A DNA stretch of 64,000 bases. Source: Kalaharituber pfeilii. Its lineage: Eukaryota; Ascomycota; Pezizomycetes; Pezizales; Pezizaceae. The notes below the pieces were generated by a model. It saw nothing but the letters and a program-made list of their open reading frames with translations, was not told where the DNA came from and did not search any database. The position numbers were made by a program, and so were the translations under genes. Of the stretch, positions 54,561-64,000 are shown piece by piece. Position 1 is the stretch's first letter, and every line of letters starts with the position of its first letter. The DNA is taken from contig WHUZ01000004.1 of assembly GCA_015179045.1 (NCBI GenBank), forward strand, positions 1,860,001-1,924,000, read 5' to 3'.

Positions 54561-57500
54561 AGCAGCACTATCTCTTCTTCGGCAGCAGCCATAGAGAGAT
54601 GTCATTGATGACCCTTTGATTATTCGGGATCACGTGCCGGTCTTGAATCAGCGCCAATAGTGTACACCTGTCGCACATAGATGTCCAACTCAAGACGAGG
54701 GAAAAAAATGGGCCCGAGACTAGGAGAGAGAGCTGAACGCAAAAGATTCATAGAAGGTTGTAATTTTGGATGAGCGGTCCGTACGAATAACTTTATCATA
54801 TAAAGGGATTTTTCGTATGAAGGCTTGATGTTTCCATCCCAGCGGGGATTCAATGCCTGCGGGGATTTATTGCCTGCGGGTAAGCCCTTTAAATACAAAT
54901 ATTTTCAGGCATCCATAACTCGCTACATTGACAGGCTTATTGAGTTGATTGGTGCACAAAAGACAGGACCCTAGTTGCACTGATGTCATAGTACATTCTG
55001 ACATGGGCGCAGTGTGGTGAATCTGGCAAGGACAGCGGTGGTGTTACAGAATCTGCTCCTGGGCCTCAGCCCATATCGTCATTAATCCCTAATCCCGTCT
55101 GCTGCCGCGCCCCGCCCTGCATACACTGACCATAATACATTGCAGGTTGAGTCGAGGTTAACTGAGGGTTACTGTATGTCAAAGGGATGATTGAACAGAT
55201 GTCTGTTACAGTGAACCTCGCTTTTCACAAAAGGGCTGATTAGGCACCACTTTTCGGCAGCAGGAGAAACGTCCGCAATTTGCATGAATCCTAGTAGCCT
55301 CAGAAAGTGGCGTGATGAGTTGCGTTCTTACGCTTGGGAAGCGGGTAGAGTTGATTGCGGAGATCCGCATCATGACGGAATCTGTCGGTGAAAGGGGATC
55401 GTAAGAGGAAAGCTGTCTCGGGGTAAAATTCAGTTGCGGAAACGGTGGCCAAATTTTTCAGCTGAGGTGACCGGGTTGAAAGTTATACTGTATGGTGACG
55501 CTTTGTCGAATATCTAGTAGTGAAAGAATAAATTTGTCCTGGTGAGGCTCCAAGGATGTAAAAGTTTGGAGAGCCCTTCTGCCTCAAGCGACAATATGAT
55601 TACAGCACATTGCTCGGACTATCTGGGTCAAGTATCCAACCAAACAGAACTTCCACTCAAACGTCTCAGATAATGCGTCTGCATCGAGGGCATCCAGTTT
55701 TGTATTTTACTCTTCAATTGCCCAGACTAACTATCGCTAGGCACAGAAGAATGAGCGATGAAATTGCAGTTTGCTATTCGATTGCTTCCCTGCTTCCCTT
55801 GCCTCCTCATTACAGTATTAGTCTCAAATTTGTTTTTTTCTATCAATGTACGATTTCCTACCTCCGGCCTGTAGCCTGCCGAAATTTTGATGGTGGACAT
55901 GATATTACTTGTAAGATGGATCTCTGGGTGCTTCCGGAAGCACGGGAGGCATATGCCTCAAGCCGGAAGAGATAGAGGCTCTCCTATCAGCAAAGATAGC
56001 GCAAACCTTCACAATCAGGGTATGTCACTCTCTTAACACATCGCTACTTCATAAAATATTTGACCAATTGCAAATCCAAAGGCTTACAATCCTTGATCAT
56101 TAAAATGATCACAATCGTATCAGGGAAAAGGAGGGCAGTCCCAATCCATCCAGTCCCTTTCTTTCGTGCCTTTGACTCAGCTGAGCTCTGTTTGCTATGC
56201 TATAGTGTCTAAGCACCGTAAAATGTGGCAGCAAACTTGCCGGCAGAAGGTTCCTATCACGTATAGCCCAATTTACCGAGTTGTATACCTATATGCGCAC
56301 AACACACCATGCATGCATGAATACGTACTCTGGCGAGTCAACTGGTATTTATATCTCTCTATATACAAATCCACCACCTTCGACTCGGAGGCAAAGGGAA
56401 TTCTTTAATTCATGCGTGCATGCATCTAAGTACATGTATTTTTAGTAGTCTCGTACGTTCATGTATGTAGTGCACTATCACCATGTTGCAACAAATAGCA
56501 CAATGTGATTTAGGCCGCTGCTCACATGTTGTCAAATTTCCGCAGAGAATACTTGCCAGTCCCTTAGTTTCTTGCTCTTCGCTAAATTGAGATTGTACTC
56601 GAGTACATTGCGGCATAATAATTGATCTTTGTTTGATTACCACTGCAAAATTTCCTGGCCTGAGACTAAAAATTTCCCTCCTTCACTTGAGGAACGCAAT
56701 CAGTCCTCATTACCGGACTCTGTACTTACAAGGCTGTGTCTGAAAGCATGATAATTGAGGGTGCTTATTTCAGCCGAGCACCCTTTGCATTGAGTCTCTA
56801 CTTGTCTTGCATATCAAGATAATATATAGGCATATACCGGTGCATGGTATGATTTTCCGCAATTTAGAGAACCTCTCTCCAGCGCTGATTGTAAGGAATC
56901 CACAGCTAGCACCAGTCGGCTTGGGGCTCTTGAACGTTGGAAAATGAAAAGTTTTAACAAACTCCAACCGAGCAGAAACATCACTGCTGTGCAGAGTAAA
57001 CAAAAATTTCGAACTTTCTCGCTGATCTATAACCGGACGTTTCCGCCAAGCTCGCTGTGTTGCCCTGCCAACGCCGCTAGAACGCGCCCAACAACAAGTT
57101 AGCCATAAAGTTCAGATTTAGCGCCGTTGCCCCCTCAACGCCGCATGGAGCCTTTGTTTACGGGTTGGGCCCACTGTCTGAGTTGTGTAGTGTGGTATAA
57201 AGTTGCGGTGGAGAGGGGGTTAGGCCAGATTCTCACTTTCCACTATCTTTTTTCTGTTAACTTGGTAAATAAACAAGACCCTCACATTACCTTCACAATC
57301 GTCATTGTTATTATTATACATTGTCACTGTTTCTGTTCTTCAGGTTTACGAGTAATACCACTAGCGAAATACCAATAACTGTTCTCACTCAAAGTTCGGA
57401 CCAGGCTCCAAAGTTGAAAGGCCATCTTGACCACGACAACATCGCCTACTGACCTGGCCGCCCCCCGCACAGAGACACTACTCGCATTAAGCACACTTGT

Positions 57501-57563
57501 TCCCGCCCTCCCCCTCCTCCTATTATTAAAACTCCAACCCGACACAAACAATCCTTTGGCAAG
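54561..57563. other. gene-poor; last 0.5 kb is the cdc20 5' region
   Basis: No supported gene from 54,561 to about 57,000. 57,050-57,563 is CT-rich and likely cdc20 promoter and 5'UTR. An ACGCG core (aacgcgcc, 57,081), as bound by MBF-type G1/S factors in yeasts, is present once; function is speculative. Confidence 0.4.
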
Positions 57564-59543
57564 ATGGCATCTGCTGCCATCAACACTCCTGTTAAGTCCC
57601 ACAGCAACCTCTTTTCGTCCCGAACTGCGGGTGCAAGAATGCCGCTTACTCCGTCGCCGAGGGCGAGGCAGGCGGGGAACAAGAACCATGCGAAGGAGCC
57701 CCAGCAACAGCGAAATAAAAAGGGGGAGGAACGGCATCATGAGGCGGGTGCAGGTGGAAAAGCTCATAGGACGATCAACCCTGCGGACCCGTTCACGCCG
57801 CCGCCTAAGAATCGAGGAGGAAAAAGCCATGCAGCTGGGAATAATGCAGCACACCCGCCGCCCCTGCCCGGGAAACTGGCAAAGGAGGATTCGATCTACG
57901 GAGGAGGGAATTTATCGGCGCATTTTGCGGCGCTGAAGCTGTCACCGGGCGAGAAGAAGAAGGGGAGCAACAAGGAAAAGGAGAAGCGCGAGACGGAGAT
58001 CAAGCTAGATCTGGGTGTCTCGGATTGGTCGCTGCCGGGCTCGAAGGCGGGCCAGACGCCGGAGAAGAAGAAGAAGCCGTCTGAGAAGAGCCAGGGGTCG
58101 AAGGTCCCACGAAAGGCAAAGACAACGATCAGGATCAATGGCGACCGGTTTATTCCGTGCAGAGGAGCTACCTCGCCCACGGCGTCTTCGAAGCTCGATC
58201 TTGCGGCCTTGACGATGGGCGCCCCGCAGCCCCGCGAGGGCTCAAACAGGCCGAGCAGCTCCCACAGCTCACGGTCAGAGTCCTCCGTGCTCGCCGGCGG
58301 TGCATTCGGCACCGACTCTCTCACCAACCCGAACGCCCAAGCCGAGGACGAAGACGCGGTCTACCCCCCCCCCAATCCGGAGAACCTCGCGTACCAGAGC
58401 TCCGTGGCCGCAGCGTGCGGTGTCTCACTGAACACGAGGATCTTGGCGTTCAAGCCTTCGGCGCCGGAGTCGAGCAAGCCCATTGATCTCAGGTCGCAGT
58501 ACAACCGCCCCGTGAAGCCAGTCAGCCAGGCCCAGTTGCGTCGCCGCATCTTGACCGCTCCGGAAAGGGTGCTCGACGCGCCGGGGCTGGTGGATGACTA
58601 CTACCTCAACCTGCTCGACTGGTCCTCAAGCAACCAAGTTGCGATCGGCCTCGAGCGCAACGTATATGTTTGGAACGCCGATAGTGGCTCCGTCTCTTGT
58701 CTCCTCGAGACGGCTCCAGACACATACGTCTCCAGCGTCAAGTGGTCTCAGGATGGCGCTTACGTTGCAGTCGGTCTCGGCACCGGAGATGTTCAGATCT
58801 GGGATGTAGAGGAGTCGGTGAAGTTGCGGACCATGTCAGGCCACGCTGCACGTGTGGGCGTCGCTTCGTGGAACAAAGCACTTCTCTCCACCGGCTCCCG
58901 CTCAGGCATGATCTTCAACCACGACGTGCGCATCGCAGAGCACAAGGTTGCTGAGCTCACCTCTCACACATCGGAAGTTTGCGGCCTAGAATGGCGCAGC
59001 GACGGCGCGCAGCTAGCATCGGGTGGAAACGACAACCTCGTTAACATCTGGGATGCCCGCTCTCTTTCGGCTCCGAAATACTCCAAGACAAACCATAAAG
59101 CCGCCGTCAAGGCGATCGCATGGTGTCCATGGCAACTCAACCTCCTTGCCACCGGCGGTGGCAGCTACGACCGCCACATCCACTTTTGGAACAGCACGAC
59201 CGGCGCTCGCGTCAATTCTATCGACACGGGAAGCCAAGTCACCAGCCTTCGGTGGTCCACTCATTACAAGGAAATTGTCTCCTGCCATGGGTTCCCCGAC
59301 AATCAGCTCTCAGTCTGGAGTTACCCGACGCTGGTGCGGAACATTGAGATCCCGGCACACGAGACGAGAGTACTGCATGCGTGCTTGTCGCCGGACGGAC
59401 AGGTGCTTGCGACAGCAGCGAGCGACGAGTCGTTGAAGTTCTGGAAGCTGTTCGAGAAGAAACCAGCGTCAGCGGCGTCAAGCTCGGGTATCAGGGACGG
59501 AGGGAAGGCGTTGCCTATGGCGAAGCAGATGACGATTCGTTAG
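57564..59543 (+). CDS. cdc20: Cdc20/Slp1, APC/C activator (659 aa, intronless)
   Basis: WD40 co-activator that brings substrates to the anaphase-promoting complex and is the target of the spindle checkpoint. The start ATG 57564 (caagATGGC) gives a 340-residue N-terminal region: basic, Ser/Pro-rich, with the C-box DRFIPCR at 194-200. The conserved hinge ACGVSLNTRILAFKPSAPES (about 284-303) and LTAPERVLDAPGL (330-342) follow. From LLDWSSSN (350) the seven-blade propeller reads NVYVWNADSGSVSCL, YVSSVKWSQDGAYVAVGLG, LRTMSGHAARVGVASW, TSHTSEVCGLEWRSDGAQLA, AVKAIAWCPWQLNLLATGGG, GSQVTSLRW and HACLSPDGQVLATAASDESL. The protein ends MTIR, the IR tail that binds APC3. Similarity to S. pombe Slp1 is strongest in the blades, and Cdc20 rather than Cdh1 is indicated by the NVYVWNADSGSV and CHGFPDNQLSVWSYP stretches. 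The protein is longer than Slp1 because of the N-terminal part. Confidence 0.95.
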   Translation: MASAAINTPVKSHSNLFSSRTAGARMPLTPSPRARQAGNKNHAKEPQQQRNKKGEERHHEAGAGGKAHRTINPADPFTPPPKNRGGKSHAAGNNAAHPPPLPGKLAKEDSIYGGGNLSAHFAALKLSPGEKKKGSNKEKEKRETEIKLDLGVSDWSLPGSKAGQTPEKKKKPSEKSQGSKVPRKAKTTIRINGDRFIPCRGATSPTASSKLDLAALTMGAPQPREGSNRPSSSHSSRSESSVLAGGAFGTDSLTNPNAQAEDEDAVYPPPNPENLAYQSSVAAACGVSLNTRILAFKPSAPESSKPIDLRSQYNRPVKPVSQAQLRRRILTAPERVLDAPGLVDDYYLNLLDWSSSNQVAIGLERNVYVWNADSGSVSCLLETAPDTYVSSVKWSQDGAYVAVGLGTGDVQIWDVEESVKLRTMSGHAARVGVASWNKALLSTGSRSGMIFNHDVRIAEHKVAELTSHTSEVCGLEWRSDGAQLASGGNDNLVNIWDARSLSAPKYSKTNHKAAVKAIAWCPWQLNLLATGGGSYDRHIHFWNSTTGARVNSIDTGSQVTSLRWSTHYKEIVSCHGFPDNQLSVWSYPTLVRNIEIPAHETRVLHACLSPDGQVLATAASDESLKFWKLFEKKPASAASSSGIRDGGKALPMAKQMTIR

Positions 59544-60028
59544 GCCCAGGACTGGGAAAATGATAGACGGTCAGATTAAAGAGTCTCAAGAATGTATTTA
59601 CACCTTCCTGCATTTCCTTTTCTTATTCTCCTCTTCAATTTCCTCTTCCTTCACCATCGTACGAATCAAAGGACGGGGTATCTAGCACTGCATACACAGT
59701 ACAAGTACTATCAGGGGAAAGGGCGGGCATATTTGGGACGGAGTTCTTTTATTATTGTTTGATTTTATCTTCTTTTTTTTTTCTTCTCTCTCTTACTAGC
59801 TTCGCATTTCACTTATTTGTTTGTTTGGCTTGGCTATTTGATTTATATCATACTTTTAACTTTTTCTGACTTTTTTTTTTTGGGTGTGGCTTTTCTAATG
59901 TTTTTTTTTTGTTTCTTTTTGTTCCCAGGAAAGACAGTGATCGATCGAAAAAACAACGGAAAAACACAACGACAAAGGGCTTCCACCTTTCTTTTCTTTT
60001 TGTCGTTCTCCTCGTCTTTGGCAAGTTT

Positions 60029-60064
<36 letters not shown>

Positions 60065-60757
60065 GTTCTCTGCTGTGTCTGTGTTTGTGTCTTGCTTTGC
60101 GTTTATTTGTGATGAAGAAGAGGCTTACGGCAACGGTGTTCCAGAATTGTATGGAAGGATTTTGGGAAAAGGAAAAAAGGAATTGTGAGAGTATGAGGTA
60201 CGTTACTGTGGCAAAATTGGGAGCAAATGGACGAGGCGGGGCAGGAAAAATGCTGGGAAGGGGAGAAGGCTTTGGTTGTTTTGAGTGGTGCTTTAGGAGG
60301 GAAACTTGTATTTGATCTGGATTCGGGATGTGTAAGGGGATTGGGGAGATGGACGGGTAGCTAGTGAAGAGTAGATAGTTCTTTATTTTGCTTGTAATAG
60401 GAATAAAAGAGAAAGGCTGCTGTTGGCAAGAGCAATATTTATAAATAAGCAAAGTATTAGTTTGTGCTCACATTCAGTGAAAGTTGAAATAAAAAGTAAT
60501 GCGTGTTAAGTGGTGTAGAAAAATGGATGCTGACTCGTATCACCGTTAAGATATCAGGGTAAACAACAATACTGGTGCATCTACCTCTGTATGTATAAGC
60601 TGGAACATAGATGACTCTAAAATCAGTAATGCGTATGCAGTGCAGATATACTTCAGGAATCTAATTCCGACTCTATATGACTTCTTAAACCCACAAGCGT
60701 AGATGCAATTTATAAATAAAGAAAACAAATCATTTTTTCTGCAACGCCGAAACCCCC
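59544..60757. other. convergent intergenic region, T-rich
   Basis: 3'UTRs of cdc20 (plus) and the methyltransferase gene (minus) meet here. A T run of about 32 lies at 60,030-60,062. No tail motif of the local LINE family is attached to it, and I see no target duplication. No gene. Confidence 0.45.
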
Positions 60758-62106
60758 CTACAATGCTCTTTCCCCCCATTTGTACACTCCCCACCAGCAC
60801 CTTACCTTTGCCCCAACTCCATTCTCCTCTCCGTCATCCCCGCCCCCTTCCACACCACCACCACCACCACTACCTCCCCAATCATCATACCCCTCCTCCA
60901 CACCCCCTTCCACAAGCACAAACCCCTCCTCCTTCATCCGGGACCAGAACTCCTCTCTCTCCTTGTTGAACCCCTCACGCAGGGGGAACTCAACGACCGC
61001 ACGCGCTTCCTCGTCCTTCATCACGTATAACCTCAGCACGCCGACCAATAAACCCGGGTGGGCGGCGGAGTACAGCGGGTCTGCGGCGAGGATCAAGGGG
61101 TACTTGTCCTCCTCCCCGCTGGGGATTGGCGGATCCGTCCAGTCAAGCACCTGAACATCCATGCTTCCACTGCCCATCATGTTCAGTCTCGGCGAATTTA
61201 TATCCACGTTACGTTGTAGGTTCGGCACGATCTCAGGTAAATCCGTCAGGGTGACTTTTGCGGCCATGACGGCCGCACAGGCAATCCCGGCCAGGCCGGT
61301 GCCGGACCCCAGCTCCAGTGCTCTCTGGCCAGGGGGCAGTTTCAGCTCCGACAGCCTCTTCGCAAGCAAATACGCCGACCCCCAAGTCTTGAACCCCAAG
61401 TTATCGGCCGTTAAACTCGGCTCATGGAGCGTGATGGTAACGTGATCTATCCCCTCGACTTTGGGCCCTTCCTCGCCATCCTCATCCGCGTCCCCACTCA
61501 CCGACGATGCTGAAGACCCCACGCTCGAGTTCTCACCCGACCCTACTTCCCCCTTGGCAAGCGGAATTCGAAATTCCCTCGTCACAGCCGGCATCGCTGT
61601 CCTCCCGCACCGCTCTGCAAGCCTCCTCCCAGCTTCTTCCCAGACCTTCTCTTTCTCGTCCTCGTCCTCGATCCATTTTAAGCTGCTGGCGACGATGCTG
61701 GTAAGCCATTTTGACAGCCCAGGGCTGCTTGCGAGGGATGCATAACGGGATTGGACACCCTTCGTGCTGGGCTTGTAAAGCCGGGCGCGGGCTGGATCCC
61801 AGGATACTGGGGTGACGCGGACGGCAGCGAGGATGGTGAGGAGGAGGGGAGCGGAAGGGCGTGTGTAAAGCTGGGGGAGGTCAAATACTATTTATCGATT
61901 GAGCGGCGTTACCATGGACGTGTATCTCGTGGGAAATGGGAATGACTCGAAGCGGACAGCAGGTAAACAGTATTTGATTTTCACATTACACAGCAATAGA
62001 TGGGGGATGTCAATAATGATAATAAATTGTAGTACTCACCATCCAATGGTTCCGTCTCATCATCTTTCTCCTCCACCGTGACAAACGAGCTCGTTGCTGC
62101 CGGCAT
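60758..62106 (-). CDS. efm2: Efm2-like protein-lysine methyltransferase (398 aa, 2 exons)
   Basis: Exons 62106-62040 and 61887-60758. The 152-nt intron has donor gtgagt and acceptor atag, phase 1. Exon 1 begins MPAATSSFVTVEEKDDETEP. Exon 2 opens VFDLPQLYTRPSAPLLL, then a helical N-terminal domain with GLSKWLTSIVASSLKWIEDE and WEEAGRRLAERCGRTAMPAV. The seven-strand Rossmann domain (Methyltransf_16) follows: DNLGFKTWGSAYLLAKRL, SAM-binding motif I ALELGSGTGLAGI, motif II VTLTDLPEIVPNLQRNVDIN, and LILAADPLYSAAHP in the DPxY position. The C-terminus is CWWGVYKW, common in this family. In yeast Efm2 methylates a lysine on eEF2. Length fits (yeast 419 aa). Related fungal paralogues such as Rrg1-type proteins are the alternative. 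Convergent with cdc20. Confidence 0.85.
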
Positions 62107-62397
62107 GACTATCTTACTTTGAGAGACGACCGAAGGGCTGACACTACTACCGCCTATGTTGAAGAAAGTCACAGAAGCAAGAGCTTCGGTGGGGGAGGAA
62201 GAAGTGCCTTCTCAAGAAGCTTCTCAAAAGCCCTTGTCCGCGCGCCACGAAGCCGCTTCAGCCCACACCGTTGCCGTGACAACGGTGGAATTGTTTACAT
62301 GAAACTCGGAGAACTTTGAAAAAATCCCCCTTCTGCTACCGTAAGTTGGCCAGGTACCCCATCCTGGTTCAACTACTGTAGTAACCGTGGCTGCATA
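62107..62397. promoter_or_regulatory. 5' flank of the methyltransferase gene
   Basis: A frame without ATG continues 22 codons upstream of the chosen start, so the exact start depends on ATG 62106. No TATA box is obvious. Confidence 0.35.
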
Positions 62398-63440
62398 CAC
62401 GCTGACTCAAAAAATATTGGAACAGTTGACTAATGCATAGTTTTTGAACCAGCATACCTAATGACGGTCTCGAACTAGTATGAGACTAGTCTCGAACCGT
62501 TAGACTTAAACCTTCATTTGTTCAGAGTCATCAGAGGGCGCACACAACAGTGAAGAAGAAATTTCACACACGAATACATATCGTAGTCACTTGTGAGTAG
62601 TCCTCGGCATGAGCTATTCAATAGCACATAAAGCTGGGGATCAATTGCTAAATCTAATAGTTTCAGATTTTATTGAGCCACTGGTCAGCCCAGATGCTGA
62701 CAGAAAAATTGGAAAGAATGTCTTTCTGAACGTACTCTACAGTGCATAGGCAAAATGCATAGGCAAAGTCTTTGGGACTATGCAGTAGTAAGGAAAAGCG
62801 CTTTACCAAGCCTTGGGGTCACGAGACATGCATCCAAGAGGGTCCCCTTATGAAAAACACAACTCAAGAAAAAGTGAGAAAGGATCTAGATTCTCTGATG
62901 ACCATTCATGTGGTGAGTCCCTGCGACGCACTCATACTTTACGCACTACTTCAGCTGTCCACACAGTGCTGTACAAATAATTCAATAACACAGTATTATG
63001 TGAAGAATATTCTATTCATATATTGCCACCCTTAGCTCTAATATAGTGAGCAATAATCTCAGGAAGAGTAGAGATCTGCTGATTGATCCATCACACTGAT
63101 TCTCATAATTTTTTTTTCTGAGTGCCTAATGATTCTTTTCTTTATGAGGTCCCAGATTTTTTCAATAAGAATAAAATCTGGAGAGTTTGAAGCAAAGTTT
63201 AATTGGATATTAGCTGTAGAAGATATTGACTTAAAGACCCAGATGCCTTATAAGATTCCAAAGCAAAACTCGTATTGCAGCTCCTGCAATCGCATACTGT
63301 GCAATATTACAGCACGTAGTGTTAGGTACATCTAGTATAGTAGAAATAATCTTTTAGGATACATTAACGTATTGCAAGGTAAATATTGCAGCTCTTTTGG
63401 GTGTGATCTCCAGACCTACATATATTTAGTAACTGCATAG
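62398..63440 (-). pseudogene. Tc1/mariner transposon relic
   Basis: The left edge after TA starts cacgctgactcaaaaaatat, a typical Tc1-like terminal repeat. No matching right end is in the window. On the minus strand at about 63,220-63,062 a readable piece gives NSPDFILIEKIWDLIKKRII, matching the NSPDLNPIE-x-IW motif holding the last acid of the DDE triad. Upstream and downstream are stops. No functional transposase. Confidence 0.6.
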
Positions 63441-64000
63441 CTACTTTATTATTTTATTAACCTCCAATTTTACGCAACTAACAAGCATTCACTACCGTAA
63501 CAGAGGAAGACAGCGAAAGATTGATGTGGATGCTTTCAGAAGGTGATGACTCGGGAACGAAGTGAGGGGGTTACAATGTGCATTATACTGGTATTCGCTG
63601 GTTCGAGACGCTGCAAAAATTGTGTGCGCTATTCGCCTTTTGGAATAGTGCAAATTTGTTATGCAGCGTTCCTACACTATCCGAACTAGCGAGTACTTTA
63701 CAGCATTATGAGTTGTATGCATACATAATTCCTGCATTAGTCAGCAGTTCCAATACTTCTCGAACGAGCGAGCACTTGACAGCATGCACTTGTCTCCTCC
63801 CAACCTCCCTCCCTTCTCCTCCGATCTGCCTGCCAACCCTGCCTGTCTCCTGCTGCCCGTTGTCTTGCTATTCCTCCTCGTGGCTTGCGAGTTTTGTCCA
63901 CTCCCCCCTCCCCCAGCAGCCTCACATTACCCTACGCTCCCACCAATAAGATCCACCGGCTTCATATTCTCTTCACATAGCAAGAAACCACCACTCAACA
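63441..64000. other. no recognisable gene at the window edge
   Basis: A plus-strand frame 63,578-63,949 is Cys/Pro/Ser-rich without a domain. It could be the 5' region of a gene beyond the window. Confidence 0.3.

Noticed and set aside
57427..57936. Plus-strand 169-codon frame starting before cdc20
   Set aside because: It runs in another frame through the cdc20 N-terminal coding region and shows no family motif. The cdc20 frame has conserved motifs.
60030..60062. Long T run as another LINE micro-insertion
   Set aside because: No LINE tail motif is attached and no flanking duplication could be seen.
62107..62172. Longer N-terminus for the methyltransferase from 62,172
   Set aside because: The codon there is GTG, not ATG. 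The first in-frame ATG is 62,106.

Overview
The window looks like nuclear DNA of a filamentous ascomycete (Pezizomycotina). The evidence is a Cdc20/Slp1 homologue, a Kelch-BTB protein of the Ral2 type, an Efm2-type lysine methyltransferase and a fungal NACHT-ankyrin (NLR-like) gene, all with short GT-AG introns (55-84 bp, occasionally 150-250 bp), plus Tad-like LINEs, Copia, pogo and Tc1 relics. AT-only blocks and CAG-to-TAG stop codons in dead genes fit repeat-induced point mutation (RIP). Only four to six credible genes in 64 kb suggests a large, repeat-rich genome. A truffle-like Pezizomycete would fit, but that is a guess.

Layout. 1-9.7 kb is a repeat graveyard: a RIP-like, 5'-end-only duplicate of the NLR gene (951-2620), two copies of a TA-flanked MITE, a Gln/Pro-rich dead gene, a pogo-type element and a decayed LINE. 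9.77-14.72 kb (minus) holds an eight-exon NACHT-ankyrin gene (1,493 aa as modelled) with nine near-identical ankyrin units. 15.0-18.5 kb holds a Copia fragment, a solo LTR with a 5-bp target duplication, and AT-rich decayed DNA.

18,525-27,489 is the most unusual object. It is an 8,965-bp composite bounded by ~400-bp inverted terminal repeats and by an imperfect ~15-bp direct repeat at exactly the two outer edges. It is full of nested insertions: LINE fragments (one LINE inserted into another LINE's tail), a 136-bp MITE with an empty-site paralogue, a 654-bp retroposon with an empty-site paralogue, a long imperfect palindrome and a 19-bp minisatellite. I see no transposase in it. Across the window there is also a series of very short LINE 3' ends (about 40-80 bp, mostly poly(A)) with clear target-site duplications.

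28.17-30.75 kb (plus) is the Kelch-BTB gene (4 exons). 30.7-57.5 kb is gene-poor: several inverted-repeat elements and two orphan ORFs (41,682 and 53,709). 57.56-59.54 kb (plus) is cdc20, convergent with an efm2-like methyltransferase gene (60.76-62.11 kb, minus). The window ends with a Tc1/mariner relic. The cellular genes do not form a pathway or a cluster: cdc20 is cell-cycle (APC/C), ral2-like is Ras signalling, efm2-like acts on translation elongation, and the NLR is a candidate for non-self recognition.
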